Below are positions 1 through 8,027 of a stretch of 64,000 nucleotides of DNA, one piece after another; position 1 is the first letter of the stretch; each line of letters opens with the position of its first letter. A program made the translations under genes and the position numbers. The DNA comes from Flavobacterium sp. 5 (GTDB taxonomy: Bacteria; Bacteroidota; Bacteroidia; Flavobacteriales; Flavobacteriaceae): assembly GCF_002813295.1 (NCBI RefSeq), contig NZ_PHUE01000001.1, forward strand, positions 3,782,001 to 3,846,000, in the 5' to 3' direction. Below the pieces are notes generated by a model. It worked only from the letters and a program-made list of their open reading frames with translations, had not been told where the DNA came from and searched no databases.

Positions 1-654
1 ATTGAAACCGTTTTAGGAGAAAGTTCAAAGCCCGATTTGGCTATTATAAGAAAAGATTACAAAGAATGGTATATCATTGAAGCTGAAATGGGTAGACATT
101 CTTGGGAAGACCATGTTGAAAAACAAGTTAAGGTTTTTACAAATGGAATATATGAAAAAAATAAAATAGCAAATTATATTTTTAAACAAGATTTAACTAA
201 TGTTCTTGAACTAAAGCATTTAGAAAACATGGTCAGTTTAATTCATCCAAAAGTTATGGTGGTGGTTAATGAACATAAGCCACATTGGCAGAAAGAAATA
301 AAAAAACATAAAGCTTTCTTGAGTATTTTTCAAATTTTTAAGGGCTTGAATGGATTTGAAATTTTTCGAATTGAAGGCGATACCCCATTTGTATACAGAG
401 ACAAGTCACATTGCGACTTTCTTAGAGGAGGTAGTAATATACTACAGGTTTATACTCCACATTTTATAACAGAACCTGACGATCAAGAAATTCAAGTTAC
501 CTTTAGAGGTAAACAAACAAAATGGATAAAAAAAAGTCAAACAAATGGAACCGTTGCTTTAATATTTAAAGGATCGTCAACATTTTTGCAGCTGGAGAAA
601 AAATATATATTGTACGTAACTGATAAAAATGAATATTTCTTAGACCTAAATTAA
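1..654 (+). CDS. PD-(D/E)xK-like nuclease, 5' end outside the window
   Basis: The frame is open from base 1, so the N-terminus is missing; a TTG at 37 is in frame but is probably internal. About 217 residues are visible. Counting from base 1, P11-D12 is followed by a hydrophobic stretch and then E27-A-E29 at the end of a predicted strand (YIIEAE), with a helix after it. That is the spacing of the PD...ExE core of PD-(D/E)xK nucleases in which Glu replaces the usual Lys, as in BamHI. The C-terminal ~60 residues look beta-rich and are not recognised. The stop lies two bases before the ATG of the GHKL ATPase at 657, so the two are almost certainly cotranscribed and may act together on DNA. The nuclease call rests on one motif and is inference. 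Confidence 0.5.
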   Translation: METVLGESSKPDLAIIRKDYKEWYIIEAEMGRHSWEDHVEKQVKVFTNGIYEKNKIANYIFKQDLTNVLELKHLENMVSLIHPKVMVVVNEHKPHWQKEIKKHKAFLSIFQIFKGLNGFEIFRIEGDTPFVYRDKSHCDFLRGGSNILQVYTPHFITEPDDQEIQVTFRGKQTKWIKKSQTNGTVALIFKGSSTFLQLEKKYILYVTDKNEYFLDLN

Positions 655-656
655 TT

Positions 657-2177
657 ATGGAAGAATTAAAAATTGAATTTGCATCGGATTTAGTTAGCTC
701 ATATAAAAGACTTTCATATAAAATATGGTATGCTTTAGCAGAATATGTCGATAACTCTACTCAAGCTTACGAAAATAATAAAGCTATTTTAGATAAAGTT
801 TACGAAACTGAGAAAAGTAATCTCATAGTGAATATTAATTACTTTAGAGGCCAAACCATTGAGGAGGATTACTTTGAAATTATAGATAATTCAATTGGAA
901 TGTCTACAGATGATCTAAAGAGAGCATTTAAGATCGGATTACCTCCCGAAAATAACACTGGCAGGAGTAAATATGGTCTTGGAATGAAAACTGCATCTTT
1001 TTGGCTTGGTGACGAATGGACAATTCATACTAAAAAGTTAAATGAAAATACAAAAAGTAGTTTAACGCTAAATTTAAAGTCTATTGCGCAAGGTAGTTTA
1101 TCATTAAACATCGAAACTGAAGAAGCAGATACAAAAGATCATTACACTGTGATAAAAATATATGGATTGCACAGACGTTTTAAAGGAATGACAATTAGTA
1201 AAATAAAAAGCTTTTTATCATCAATCTATAGGTTTGATTTGATCAATGACAGGATGGATTTGGTATGGAATGGTGAAAAATTAGAATGGTCTAATTTTGT
1301 CGACAACGATTTTATAAAAAATAGTGAAATGGAACCGCTGAAAAGACCTTTTGATTTTATGGTAAACAATAAACGTGTACATGGATGGGCCGGTATCTTG
1401 TCAAGTGGAAGTAGAAACAAGGGAGGATTCTCATTAATTAAACATGAAAGAGTTATACAAAGTCCTCCGAATGGTTATAAACCCGAAAGTATTTTTGGAG
1501 AGCAAGAAGGAGGAATCAATGATTTAGTTAATCAAAGGTTAGTAGGTGAAATTTACTTAGATGATTTTGAAGTTAGCCATACAAAGGATAGTATCTTGTG
1601 GGAAGGAACTGAAGAAGAGGATCTTGATGATCAAATATTCAAAGAAATTGGTGATTTTAAGAAAACGGCAGTACAATTTCGTAAAAGGGCTGTCGATGAG
1701 AGAGGTCCTTCCGAAGAAGAAGTAAATATTGCGATTGATGAAATTACTAAGGAATTAAACTCGGGAGAGATTGCAGATACGCTATTCGCATTAGAATTAC
1801 CTTCCGACGATATCATTTCAATTTCTAATACGCAACTGGAAGAAGTAAGCAAGTCGAATATTGAACCAATAATTGTTACATTAAACCAACTAACAATTAA
1901 ACTATATGTTGACGATACAATGTCTATCAATGATCCATATGTTATCAATAATTCTACGAGCGATAGAGATACTGTCATAATTATTGTTAACAAGAATCAT
2001 CCATTTTGGAATGAATTAGGTGATAGTAGAGGAGTATTAAATTATTTACGTCAATGCGTTTATGATGGAGTTTCCGAGTGGAAAGCTTATTTTTTTAATT
2101 CCTCCATTAAACCTAATACAATTAAATATATAAAAGATGACTTACTTAGGGTACCTTTTAATATTGAACGCTCATAA
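657..2177 (+). CDS. GHKL (MORC/Hsp90-like) ATPase
   Basis: 506 residues. The N-terminal third carries the three Bergerat-fold boxes: an N box with E29, D32 and N33 (AEYVDNSTQAY), a G1 box D77-N78-S-I-G81, and a G2 box G107-L-G109-M-K111. The wording of these boxes and the length fit stand-alone HATPase_c_3/MORC-type proteins rather than histidine kinases, since no H box or dimerisation helix is present. The central part (about 240-330) looks like the S5-type transducer domain usual after a GHKL ATPase; the C-terminal ~150 residues are unrecognised. Prokaryotic MORC ATPases are known from restriction-modification-like operons with nucleases, and the upstream gene here is nuclease-like. Expected role is ATP-dependent clamping or remodelling of DNA in defence or repair. 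The ATPase fold is sure; the biological role is inference. Confidence 0.8.
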   Translation: MEELKIEFASDLVSSYKRLSYKIWYALAEYVDNSTQAYENNKAILDKVYETEKSNLIVNINYFRGQTIEEDYFEIIDNSIGMSTDDLKRAFKIGLPPENNTGRSKYGLGMKTASFWLGDEWTIHTKKLNENTKSSLTLNLKSIAQGSLSLNIETEEADTKDHYTVIKIYGLHRRFKGMTISKIKSFLSSIYRFDLINDRMDLVWNGEKLEWSNFVDNDFIKNSEMEPLKRPFDFMVNNKRVHGWAGILSSGSRNKGGFSLIKHERVIQSPPNGYKPESIFGEQEGGINDLVNQRLVGEIYLDDFEVSHTKDSILWEGTEEEDLDDQIFKEIGDFKKTAVQFRKRAVDERGPSEEEVNIAIDEITKELNSGEIADTLFALELPSDDIISISNTQLEEVSKSNIEPIIVTLNQLTIKLYVDDTMSINDPYVINNSTSDRDTVIIIVNKNHPFWNELGDSRGVLNYLRQCVYDGVSEWKAYFFNSSIKPNTIKYIKDDLLRVPFNIERS

Positions 2178-2184
2178 ATGGTAT

Positions 2185-2613
2185 TTAATGCAAAGACAGA
2201 TGAATATTTACAAATGCCTTTTCAATAAGATTAATTTTAATTTTTAGTGAATATAAATCTAATAAATATTCTTCAGTTTCAATATTTGAACCATATCGAA
2301 AAGTTATACTTTCTGGGTCAAAATCATTTATTGCTAAAATTGTATTTTTAAACCAAAGCGGTATCTGCTGATTAAATCTAGTTAAGATAAGTTTTTCGAA
2401 AGTATCATAAAGTTTTTTTAAATTATGAATTTTTATTTCTTTTCCTATCATTGTAGATTTAATAAATAATTCAATGCTATGTCTGTAACAGAAAATAATA
2501 GGACATAAAAAAACTGCTCTTTCGTTGCTTTCAATTGCTATTGTAACAAGTTCATCAGCAGATCGTTTGTATGATTTTGCAAGCAAAATTTTATCAGAAT
2601 AATCAGCCAACAA
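2185..2613 (-). CDS. HEPN-like C-terminal fragment of a frameshifted gene
   Basis: 142 residues from a TTG at 2613. The frame opens just after a TGA at 2630-2632 and reads K-Y-I-D-Q-L-L-A-D-Y before the nominal start, so this is probably the distal part of the gene that begins at 2969. The middle (FCYRHSIELFIKS, then HNLKKLYD) has the two-helix look of HEPN domains of the AbiV/nucleotidyltransferase-partner sort. A classical Rx4-6H ribonuclease motif is not obvious, so catalytic activity is doubtful. Genes on this strand converge on the ATPase gene that ends at 2177. If one A were restored in the run at 2627-2629, the whole unit 2185-2969 would be one frame of 261 residues. Confidence 0.5.
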   Translation of the reverse strand: MLADYSDKILLAKSYKRSADELVTIAIESNERAVFLCPIIFCYRHSIELFIKSTMIGKEIKIHNLKKLYDTFEKLILTRFNQQIPLWFKNTILAINDFDPESITFRYGSNIETEEYLLDLYSLKIKINLIEKAFVNIHLSLH

Positions 2614-2969
2614 TTGATCAATATACTTTCACCCGTTATTCCTATATTAAAATCATTAGGCTCAAGAAATAAAGGAGTTATTCCATCTATAAATTCATCT
2701 ATATTATCTTCATAATGCTCATTACAATTTAGTCCATACATAATATTTTCATAGTCGGGCATATTTTCCCAATACGAACTAATGTAAGCTAAAACTCGAA
2801 TATCAGAAAGATTGAATCTTTTTTCTAATGTCCCTTTGGATTTTGCTTCAACACTAAAAAATTCTGGAAAATAGTAAATTGAATCAAGAATAAATTTTTT
2901 GTCAGATTTTAGTAAACGCTTAGCTTCAGCAAACTTAAAAATAAGTGAATAATTAATATCTGATTCCAT
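2538..2969 (-). CDS. N-terminal fragment of the same frameshifted HEPN-like gene
   Basis: 143 residues from ATG at 2969. The first ~113 residues are ordinary, acidic and aromatic (two DE-rich helices, no motif I recognise). After I-T-G-E the frame runs into a hydrophobic tail rich in Cys, Trp, Ile and Leu that reads like out-of-frame sequence, while the alternative frame (see 2185-2613) continues sensibly. The 76-base overlap between the two reading frames is much larger than the usual few-base overlap of coupled genes. The start lies 9 bases after the stop of the upstream gene (2979-3872), so the two form one transcript. A genuine overlapping gene pair is possible but less likely than a one-base deletion. 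Confidence 0.45.
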   Translation of the reverse strand: MESDINYSLIFKFAEAKRLLKSDKKFILDSIYYFPEFFSVEAKSKGTLEKRFNLSDIRVLAYISSYWENMPDYENIMYGLNCNEHYEDNIDEFIDGITPLFLEPNDFNIGITGESILINCWLIILIKFCLQNHTNDLLMNLLQ

Positions 2970-2978
2970 AAAAAATAA

Positions 2979-3872
2979 TTATTTTAAAAGTTGAAAATTA
3001 CTATTTACCAAATATTCGTAGACGGATGAAGCAGTTTCGGTACTTATGACCTTACTTAAAGCTAAATCTATAAGTTTTCCTTTTAGTAATTGTGCCCAAG
3101 TTTTTTTTGGAAGATTATATTGTAATTCCCTTAATTCATCAATTTCATTAAAAATTATTTCTTGTCCATGACCTAAATTAATAAGATGTTCAATAATGTT
3201 ATCAATCTTTTTATCCAGATCACTTTTTGTCTTATTATTTTTACTACGCTTATTTTTTCTTTCAATATAAGATGCACCTTTAACAGAAATTTTAACTTTA
3301 TCTGAATCGCCATATTTGTCTTTTAATATGACATATCCTCTACTATGCAAATCTTCTGCAATTTCCCTGGACTCTTTATCACGATATTTAATATTATTAA
3401 ACTCGAGAATTCGTTCTATTGAGTACATCTCATCTCCAAATAAACTATTCAACTTTGACAGTACAAAATCATTTTTATCTGATATTGTCTCTATTATTAA
3501 TAATTTTTGACTATCAAATAAAGTTTCAATAATGGACAAATATCCTATCGTTAATTTTAAACTTTTTTTAAATCTATTAAGCCTCTCTATTTCTTTCTTA
3601 ATTTCTGGTTCTTTTTCTATACCATATATAGAATAAACGTGATCAAAAATTGAATTGTATTGTTTATCAAATAGTTCTAATATTATATCATTATCTGGAA
3701 TTATATGATTGCTAATATGTAGCTCTGATTTTTCAATCAAATCATCAGATTCTGCAATAAATTTAGTTAATATTGTGTTTTCAGACTCTAATAATATCTC
3801 AATCTCATTCTCATACTTTTCAAGTATTTTGAAAAAGTCAAAATGTGAAATTTCTTTTAAATTATAATTCAT
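2979..3872 (-). CDS. unknown protein with a central winged-helix-like segment
   Basis: 297 residues if begun at the ATG at 3872 (MNYNLKEI); a TTG at 3911 would add 13 residues and is less likely. The protein is soluble, charged and mostly helical. A segment around residues 155-210 (IERILEFNNI...REIAEDLHSRGYVILKDK...VKISVKGASYIER) has the helix-helix-turn-strand-strand order of a winged helix ending in a typical wing, followed by a Lys-rich linker and a helical tail. I do not recognise a family. It is first in a two-gene unit with the frameshifted HEPN-like gene and is separated from the XRE regulator by 243 bases that contain a terminator. It may be the regulatory or DNA-binding partner of the HEPN-like protein, which is a guess from position alone. 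Confidence 0.6.
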   Translation of the reverse strand: MNYNLKEISHFDFFKILEKYENEIEILLESENTILTKFIAESDDLIEKSELHISNHIIPDNDIILELFDKQYNSIFDHVYSIYGIEKEPEIKKEIERLNRFKKSLKLTIGYLSIIETLFDSQKLLIIETISDKNDFVLSKLNSLFGDEMYSIERILEFNNIKYRDKESREIAEDLHSRGYVILKDKYGDSDKVKISVKGASYIERKNKRSKNNKTKSDLDKKIDNIIEHLINLGHGQEIIFNEIDELRELQYNLPKKTWAQLLKGKLIDLALSKVISTETASSVYEYLVNSNFQLLK

Positions 3873-4037
3873 TTTAAATATTTTTGAAATTTTTAATCTA
3901 ATTGTAGGCAAATTAATAGTTAATTAGTAAAATAATCGAACATATTCTTCAAATACTATATTGCAGAAAATAAAAGAATAAATAGAATTGTGCCAAAAAT
4001 TTATTCTTGATTTTTAAATAATCTTTTGTAATATTAT

Positions 4038-4066
4038 AAAAAAAGATGCCCCAAGCATCTTTTTTT
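4038..4066. terminator. bidirectional rho-independent terminator
   Basis: The arms AAAGATGC (4042-4049) and GCATCTTT (4055-4062) enclose a five-base loop and are flanked by an A run on the left and a T run on the right. It serves the XRE gene on the minus strand and insulates it from the 2979-3872 unit. Confidence 0.8.
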
Positions 4067-4115
4067 GTTTCACAATTTAAATTATTCATAGCCATGAAAA
4101 ACACATCTGGCTCTT

Positions 4116-4430
4116 TTATTCTTTATTGTAAGATTTTTTAACTAATTGCCCTTTAGTATTTTTATTAAACTTTAATTCGGCATTTTCTTCTTCAACTAAT
4201 TTGAAAAAATCAGATAAGGAAATTTCTAAAAAATCACAAATTGCAAAAAGTTTACTACATGTAACATTATGATCACTTGATGTATATCTTTCTAAACCTA
4301 AGTTTTTACCAATCTCAGAATAATATTCATTGTTTTCACTCAAAATTGCATTACCACGTTCCTTATACAACTTTTTAATGACAATAGAAATTGAATTAGT
4401 AAGTTCTTCTATTTTTATTTGCTTCCTCAT
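4116..4430 (-). CDS. XRE-family-like helix-turn-helix regulator
   Basis: 104 residues from ATG at 4430 (MRKQIKIEEL); the frame extends upstream to 4466 but that part is hydrophobic and unlike a regulator. The pattern is that of a small XRE/Cro fold: helix 1 (INKLYKERGN-like positions), then EIGKNLGLERYTSSDH, then KLFAICDFLEISLSDFF, which is the usual fourth and fifth helix of the family. The spacing is stretched by an insertion (SENNEYYSE) before helix 2. A Lys/Asn-rich tail follows. Small regulators of this type commonly control adjacent defence or mobile genes, and this one sits beside the accessory genes at 1-3.9 kb. DNA-binding function is likely; the target is unknown. Confidence 0.6.
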   Translation of the reverse strand: MRKQIKIEELTNSISIVIKKLYKERGNAILSENNEYYSEIGKNLGLERYTSSDHNVTCSKLFAICDFLEISLSDFFKLVEEENAELKFNKNTKGQLVKKSYNKE

Positions 4431-4577
4431 AAAAACAAATAGAATGATAAAAAAATGCGATAACAATTACACATGTGTAAATAATTTTGTTATATTTGTA
4501 TTATTTATTACATTATTTTTAATGTAATTTTGCGATTCTTCATATAAAATATTTGAAGCATTCGCTTTGAATCTCGT

Positions 4578-4683
4578 ACTAGAAAATTGGCCTTTTCAAA
4601 TTACCACGAGATGATAAGTATGATGCTCACGTCATTGGCGTGGGCTCACTTATTTGTGGTAAGGTATGGCCAATACCTCTAGT
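4578..4683. other. 106-base highly structured palindromic element
   Basis: Five nested complementary segments: ACTAGA/TCTAGT at the ends, TTGGCC/GGCCAA, TTACCAC/GTGGTAA, ATAAGT/ACTTAT and GCTCACG/CGTGGGC (one wobble), with small asymmetric bulges between them and a seven-base apical loop. No convincing coding frame crosses it. It could be a structured RNA, a REP/MITE-like element, or the folded end of an IS200/IS605-type element. The strand cannot be decided. The 518 bases between the XRE gene and SusC hold this element and the leader hairpins described next, and otherwise nothing I recognise. Confidence 0.6.
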
Positions 4684-4842
4684 GCAGTAAGCTGAGTTCC
4701 GCGCCTTTTTTATTGGCAAAATCTCAGATGATTCCTAGCTAATCCCCTTCATATTTTTCATAGTCTCGCAGTCAATTAGTTGCTAACCTAACCGCTAACA
4801 CCAGCTTGCCTATGATTTAAAAACAAAGAATATGTAATTAAG

Positions 4843-4940
4843 GCCTGTGCTATTTCTCTATTTTGAATTAGTATTGAGCACAGGCTATTAAAGCAAACAA
4901 AAAAGGCCCTCTAGCCGTCTGGACAACTACTGAGAGGACC
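4843..4940 (+). promoter_or_regulatory. two leader inverted repeats upstream of the SusC gene
   Basis: The first repeat is a perfect 9-base pair of arms, GCCTGTGCT (4843-4851) and AGCACAGGC (4877-4885). The second is GGCCCTCT (4905-4912) with AGAGGACC (4933-4940), one wobble pair and a 20-base loop. Both lie 45-140 bases before the SusC start, where an attenuator, operator or RNA-level control site would act. No clear TAnnTTTG box was found beside them. Confidence 0.45.
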
Positions 4941-4984
4941 TATAGCCAAACAAAACCAACGTTTCAATTAACCAACCCAATACT

Positions 4985-7900
4985 ATGAAAAATATTTCAT
5001 TTTACAAGGGGGGCAGGGCTTTTTATTACCTAATTATAATGGGTAGCATACTGTCTTTTTCTCCTCTTCAGGCCAATCCTTTTCTCAGGCAAAACAAACT
5101 ACAATCACAGCAATTTCAAATTCAGGGAACTGTCACCGATGGCAGCAATCCGTTGCCCGGCGTAAGCATTGCGATAAAAAACAAAACTAAAACAGCCACT
5201 GTAACGGATTATAACGGTGAGTACAATCTTTTTGCCTCCCCAAAAGACACTTTGGTATTTTCGTATGTAGGCTTCAAAACAGTATTTGTTGCCGTTCATG
5301 ACCAGCCTGTTATTAATGTGGTTCTGCAGGCAGATGCCACCACACTCAAAGAAGTAAAGATTAATGCGGGCTATTATTCGGTCAAGGAAAGCGAACGCAC
5401 AGGGAGTATTGCCCGCATCACTGCCAAAGACATCGAATCACAGCCTGTATCGAATGTGTTAGCCACGATGCAGGGACGCATGGCAGGTGTCGATATCATA
5501 CAGGATGGTGGTACAGCGGGAGGTGGTTTTACGATCAAAATAAGGGGACTCAACAGCCTTCGGGCAAATGGCAACGAACCGCTATATATTATAGATGGTG
5601 TCCCATATTCCTCTGAAACCATTGGCTATAGCGATACGACTCCCGGAATGGCGACTCCTACCAGTCCGCTCAACAGTATTAACCCATCCGATGTAGAAAG
5701 CATCGAAGTATTAAAAGATGCCGATGCTACCGCTATTTATGGTTCCCGTGGAGCCAATGGAGTGGTATTAGTTACCACCAAAAAAGGAAGAGCAGGTAAA
5801 ACCAAAGTGAGTGTTACTGCTTCTACTGGGATTGGCAAGGTTACCAAGATGGTGGATATGATGCATACCCAAGACTATCTGAACATGCGTAGGCAAGGTT
5901 TTGTCAATGATAAAATTACTGCCTATCCAAGAACGGCCTACGATGTGAATGGCAGTTGGGATCAAAACCGTTATACCGACTGGCAGGAAGAATTATTGGG
6001 AGGCACAGCCACTATTTTCAGCATGCAGGGTGTCGTATCTGGAGGATCGGACTTGACACAATACCTCCTCAGTGGCACGTATCGATCTGAAACCACAGTA
6101 ATTCCTGGGGACTTTGGCTATGACCGGACAGCGGTTCATTTTAATATGAATCATGCCAGTGAGGATAAAAAGTTCAAGCTTGTTTTTTCGGCAGGATACA
6201 GCTTTCAGCAAAATGTACAGCCCACAGAAGATTTGACGCGTAAAGCAAGAAATCTGGCACCTAACGCTCCTGCTTTGTACGATGAGAATGGGGAACTGAA
6301 TTATGAGAATAATACGTTCCAAAATCCATTGGCACCGCTCAAGAGTTTTAGCACGGCAAAAACAAATGATCTGGTAACCAATGCCGTACTGAGTTATGAA
6401 GTAGTACCCAGTCTGGAACTCAAAGCCAATTTGGGATTTACAGATTTAAATAATGGCGAACAACAAATAATCCCCTCCACGATTTACAATCCTGCTTATG
6501 AAATTGGCAGTGATAACTCGATCTTATATACGAATGCTACAGCCAGACAATCTTGGATCGTGGAACCGCAACTGCATTGGAGCCATAATTTTGAAAACAG
6601 TAAAATAGATATCCTGGTTGGAGCTACGGCACAGCAGCAGCGTTCGTCCAGACTCTATCAGTATGGGGTAGGTTTTTCAAGCAACAGCCTGATTACCGAT
6701 TTGGCTTCGGCCACTGATAAGTATGTGATTGCAAGTGATGAAACCATATATAAATACCAAGCCTTTTTTGGAAGGATTAATTATAATTACCAAGAGAAAT
6801 ACATTGTGAATCTGACGGGTAGGAGGGATGGATCAAGCCGCTTTGGTCCCGGAAAACAGTTTGCCGCTTTTGGAGCGATAGGGGCTGCATGGTTATTTTC
6901 GAATGAAAATTTTCTGAAAAACAATTCCGTTGTAAGCTTCGGGAAACTGCGTGCCAGTTATGGAACTGGCGGGAATGACCAGATAGGGGATTACCAGTTT
7001 TTGGATACCTATGCCTCTTCGGGGCTCAATTATCAAAATGCAGTGGGTTTAGATCCAACCCGTTTATTCAATCCTGACTTTGGCTGGGAAAGCAGTCAGA
7101 AGTTCGAAGTGGCTTTGGAAACAGGATTTTTTCAGGACAGACTTTTTCTAACGTTAGCCCATTATAGGAATCAATCTTCGAATCAGCTGGTAGGAATCCC
7201 ATTGCCGGGGACTACTGGATTTACGTCAATAAATGCCAATCTGGACGCCACTGTACAGAACTCGGGTCTGGAATTGACTCTGCGCACGGTAAATTACAGC
7301 GGCACCCATTTTAAATGGACAAGCAATTTTAATATTTCGGCAGCGAAAAATAAACTGCTTTCGTTTCCAGGATTAGAAGGTTCAACCTATTCGAACCGAT
7401 ACATTGTTGGAGAATCAACCAGTATTGTAAAAGTTTATAATTATAAAGGGGTCAATCCGCAAACGGGATTGTTTGAAGTAGAAGATGTCAATGGTGATGG
7501 CAAAATTACTGCTCTGGATGATAAAAAAAGAGTGGAGGATTTGACACCTGAATATTACGGAGGATTACAAAATGTACTACAGTATAAAAATTGGCAATTG
7601 GATTTTCTGTTTCAGTTTGTAAAACAAAAAAATTACGATTGGAGTCCCTCAGTACAGGGAGGCAGTTTTTTTAATCAGCAGGAGGATCTGGTTAATGCGT
7701 GGCAAAAGCCGGGAGATATAGCACCCTATCAAATGTATACCTCTGGACGCAATAGACCGGCGGTCACTGCGTATAACAATTATTTGAATAGCAATGCCAT
7801 GATTGTTGATGGTTCGTATCTCCGTTTGAAAAATATAGAACTGAGCTATATGCTGCCGCTGCAGACAAAGAAAGCCAGCTGTCGATTGTCATTACAGGGA

Positions 7901-8011
7901 CAAAACGTGTTGACATGTACTCCGTACAAAGGAGGCGATCCCGAATTTAAATATACAGGATACTTACCGCCGCTGCAGGTTTACAGTGCAGGCGTACAAC
8001 TAACTTTTTAA
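4985..8011 (+). CDS. SusC/RagA-family TonB-linked outer-membrane transporter
   Basis: 1008 residues, the usual SusC size. There is an N-terminal signal peptide (cleavage after about ...LQAN), then a carboxypeptidase-regulatory-like beta domain (about 45-115, IQGTVTDGSNPLPGVSI to YVGFKTV). The SusC-type plug follows (about 125-270) with the family phrases IRGLNSL, YIIDGVP, VESIEVLKDADATAIYGSRGANGV and LVTTKKG. The remaining ~740 residues form the beta barrel, ending in Phe (GVQLTF). It imports, with TonB energy, a substrate captured by the SusD-like partner that starts 16 bases downstream. Because the third gene is a secreted peptidase and no glycoside hydrolases are present, a peptide or protein-derived substrate is more likely than a glycan. 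No sigma/anti-sigma pair adjoins it; AraC-type regulators lie downstream. The family is certain; the substrate is inference. Confidence 0.95.
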   Translation: MKNISFYKGGRAFYYLIIMGSILSFSPLQANPFLRQNKLQSQQFQIQGTVTDGSNPLPGVSIAIKNKTKTATVTDYNGEYNLFASPKDTLVFSYVGFKTVFVAVHDQPVINVVLQADATTLKEVKINAGYYSVKESERTGSIARITAKDIESQPVSNVLATMQGRMAGVDIIQDGGTAGGGFTIKIRGLNSLRANGNEPLYIIDGVPYSSETIGYSDTTPGMATPTSPLNSINPSDVESIEVLKDADATAIYGSRGANGVVLVTTKKGRAGKTKVSVTASTGIGKVTKMVDMMHTQDYLNMRRQGFVNDKITAYPRTAYDVNGSWDQNRYTDWQEELLGGTATIFSMQGVVSGGSDLTQYLLSGTYRSETTVIPGDFGYDRTAVHFNMNHASEDKKFKLVFSAGYSFQQNVQPTEDLTRKARNLAPNAPALYDENGELNYENNTFQNPLAPLKSFSTAKTNDLVTNAVLSYEVVPSLELKANLGFTDLNNGEQQIIPSTIYNPAYEIGSDNSILYTNATARQSWIVEPQLHWSHNFENSKIDILVGATAQQQRSSRLYQYGVGFSSNSLITDLASATDKYVIASDETIYKYQAFFGRINYNYQEKYIVNLTGRRDGSSRFGPGKQFAAFGAIGAAWLFSNENFLKNNSVVSFGKLRASYGTGGNDQIGDYQFLDTYASSGLNYQNAVGLDPTRLFNPDFGWESSQKFEVALETGFFQDRLFLTLAHYRNQSSNQLVGIPLPGTTGFTSINANLDATVQNSGLELTLRTVNYSGTHFKWTSNFNISAAKNKLLSFPGLEGSTYSNRYIVGESTSIVKVYNYKGVNPQTGLFEVEDVNGDGKITALDDKKRVEDLTPEYYGGLQNVLQYKNWQLDFLFQFVKQKNYDWSPSVQGGSFFNQQEDLVNAWQKPGDIAPYQMYTSGRNRPAVTAYNNYLNSNAMIVDGSYLRLKNIELSYMLPLQTKKASCRLSLQGQNVLTCTPYKGGDPEFKYTGYLPPLQVYSAGVQLTF

Positions 8012-8027
8012 TCTAAAAAATAAAGCT

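Noticed and set aside
1631..1993. 120-codon frame antisense to the GHKL ATPase
   Set aside because: Shadow of the real gene on the other strand, which carries clear motifs.
4578..4683. Integron attC site or tRNA
   Set aside because: No 7-base RYYYAAC/GTTRRRY core pair at the ends, no integrase and no tRNA-like arms.
5105..6322. Several frames antisense to SusC
   Set aside because: Shadows of the 1008-residue SusC frame.
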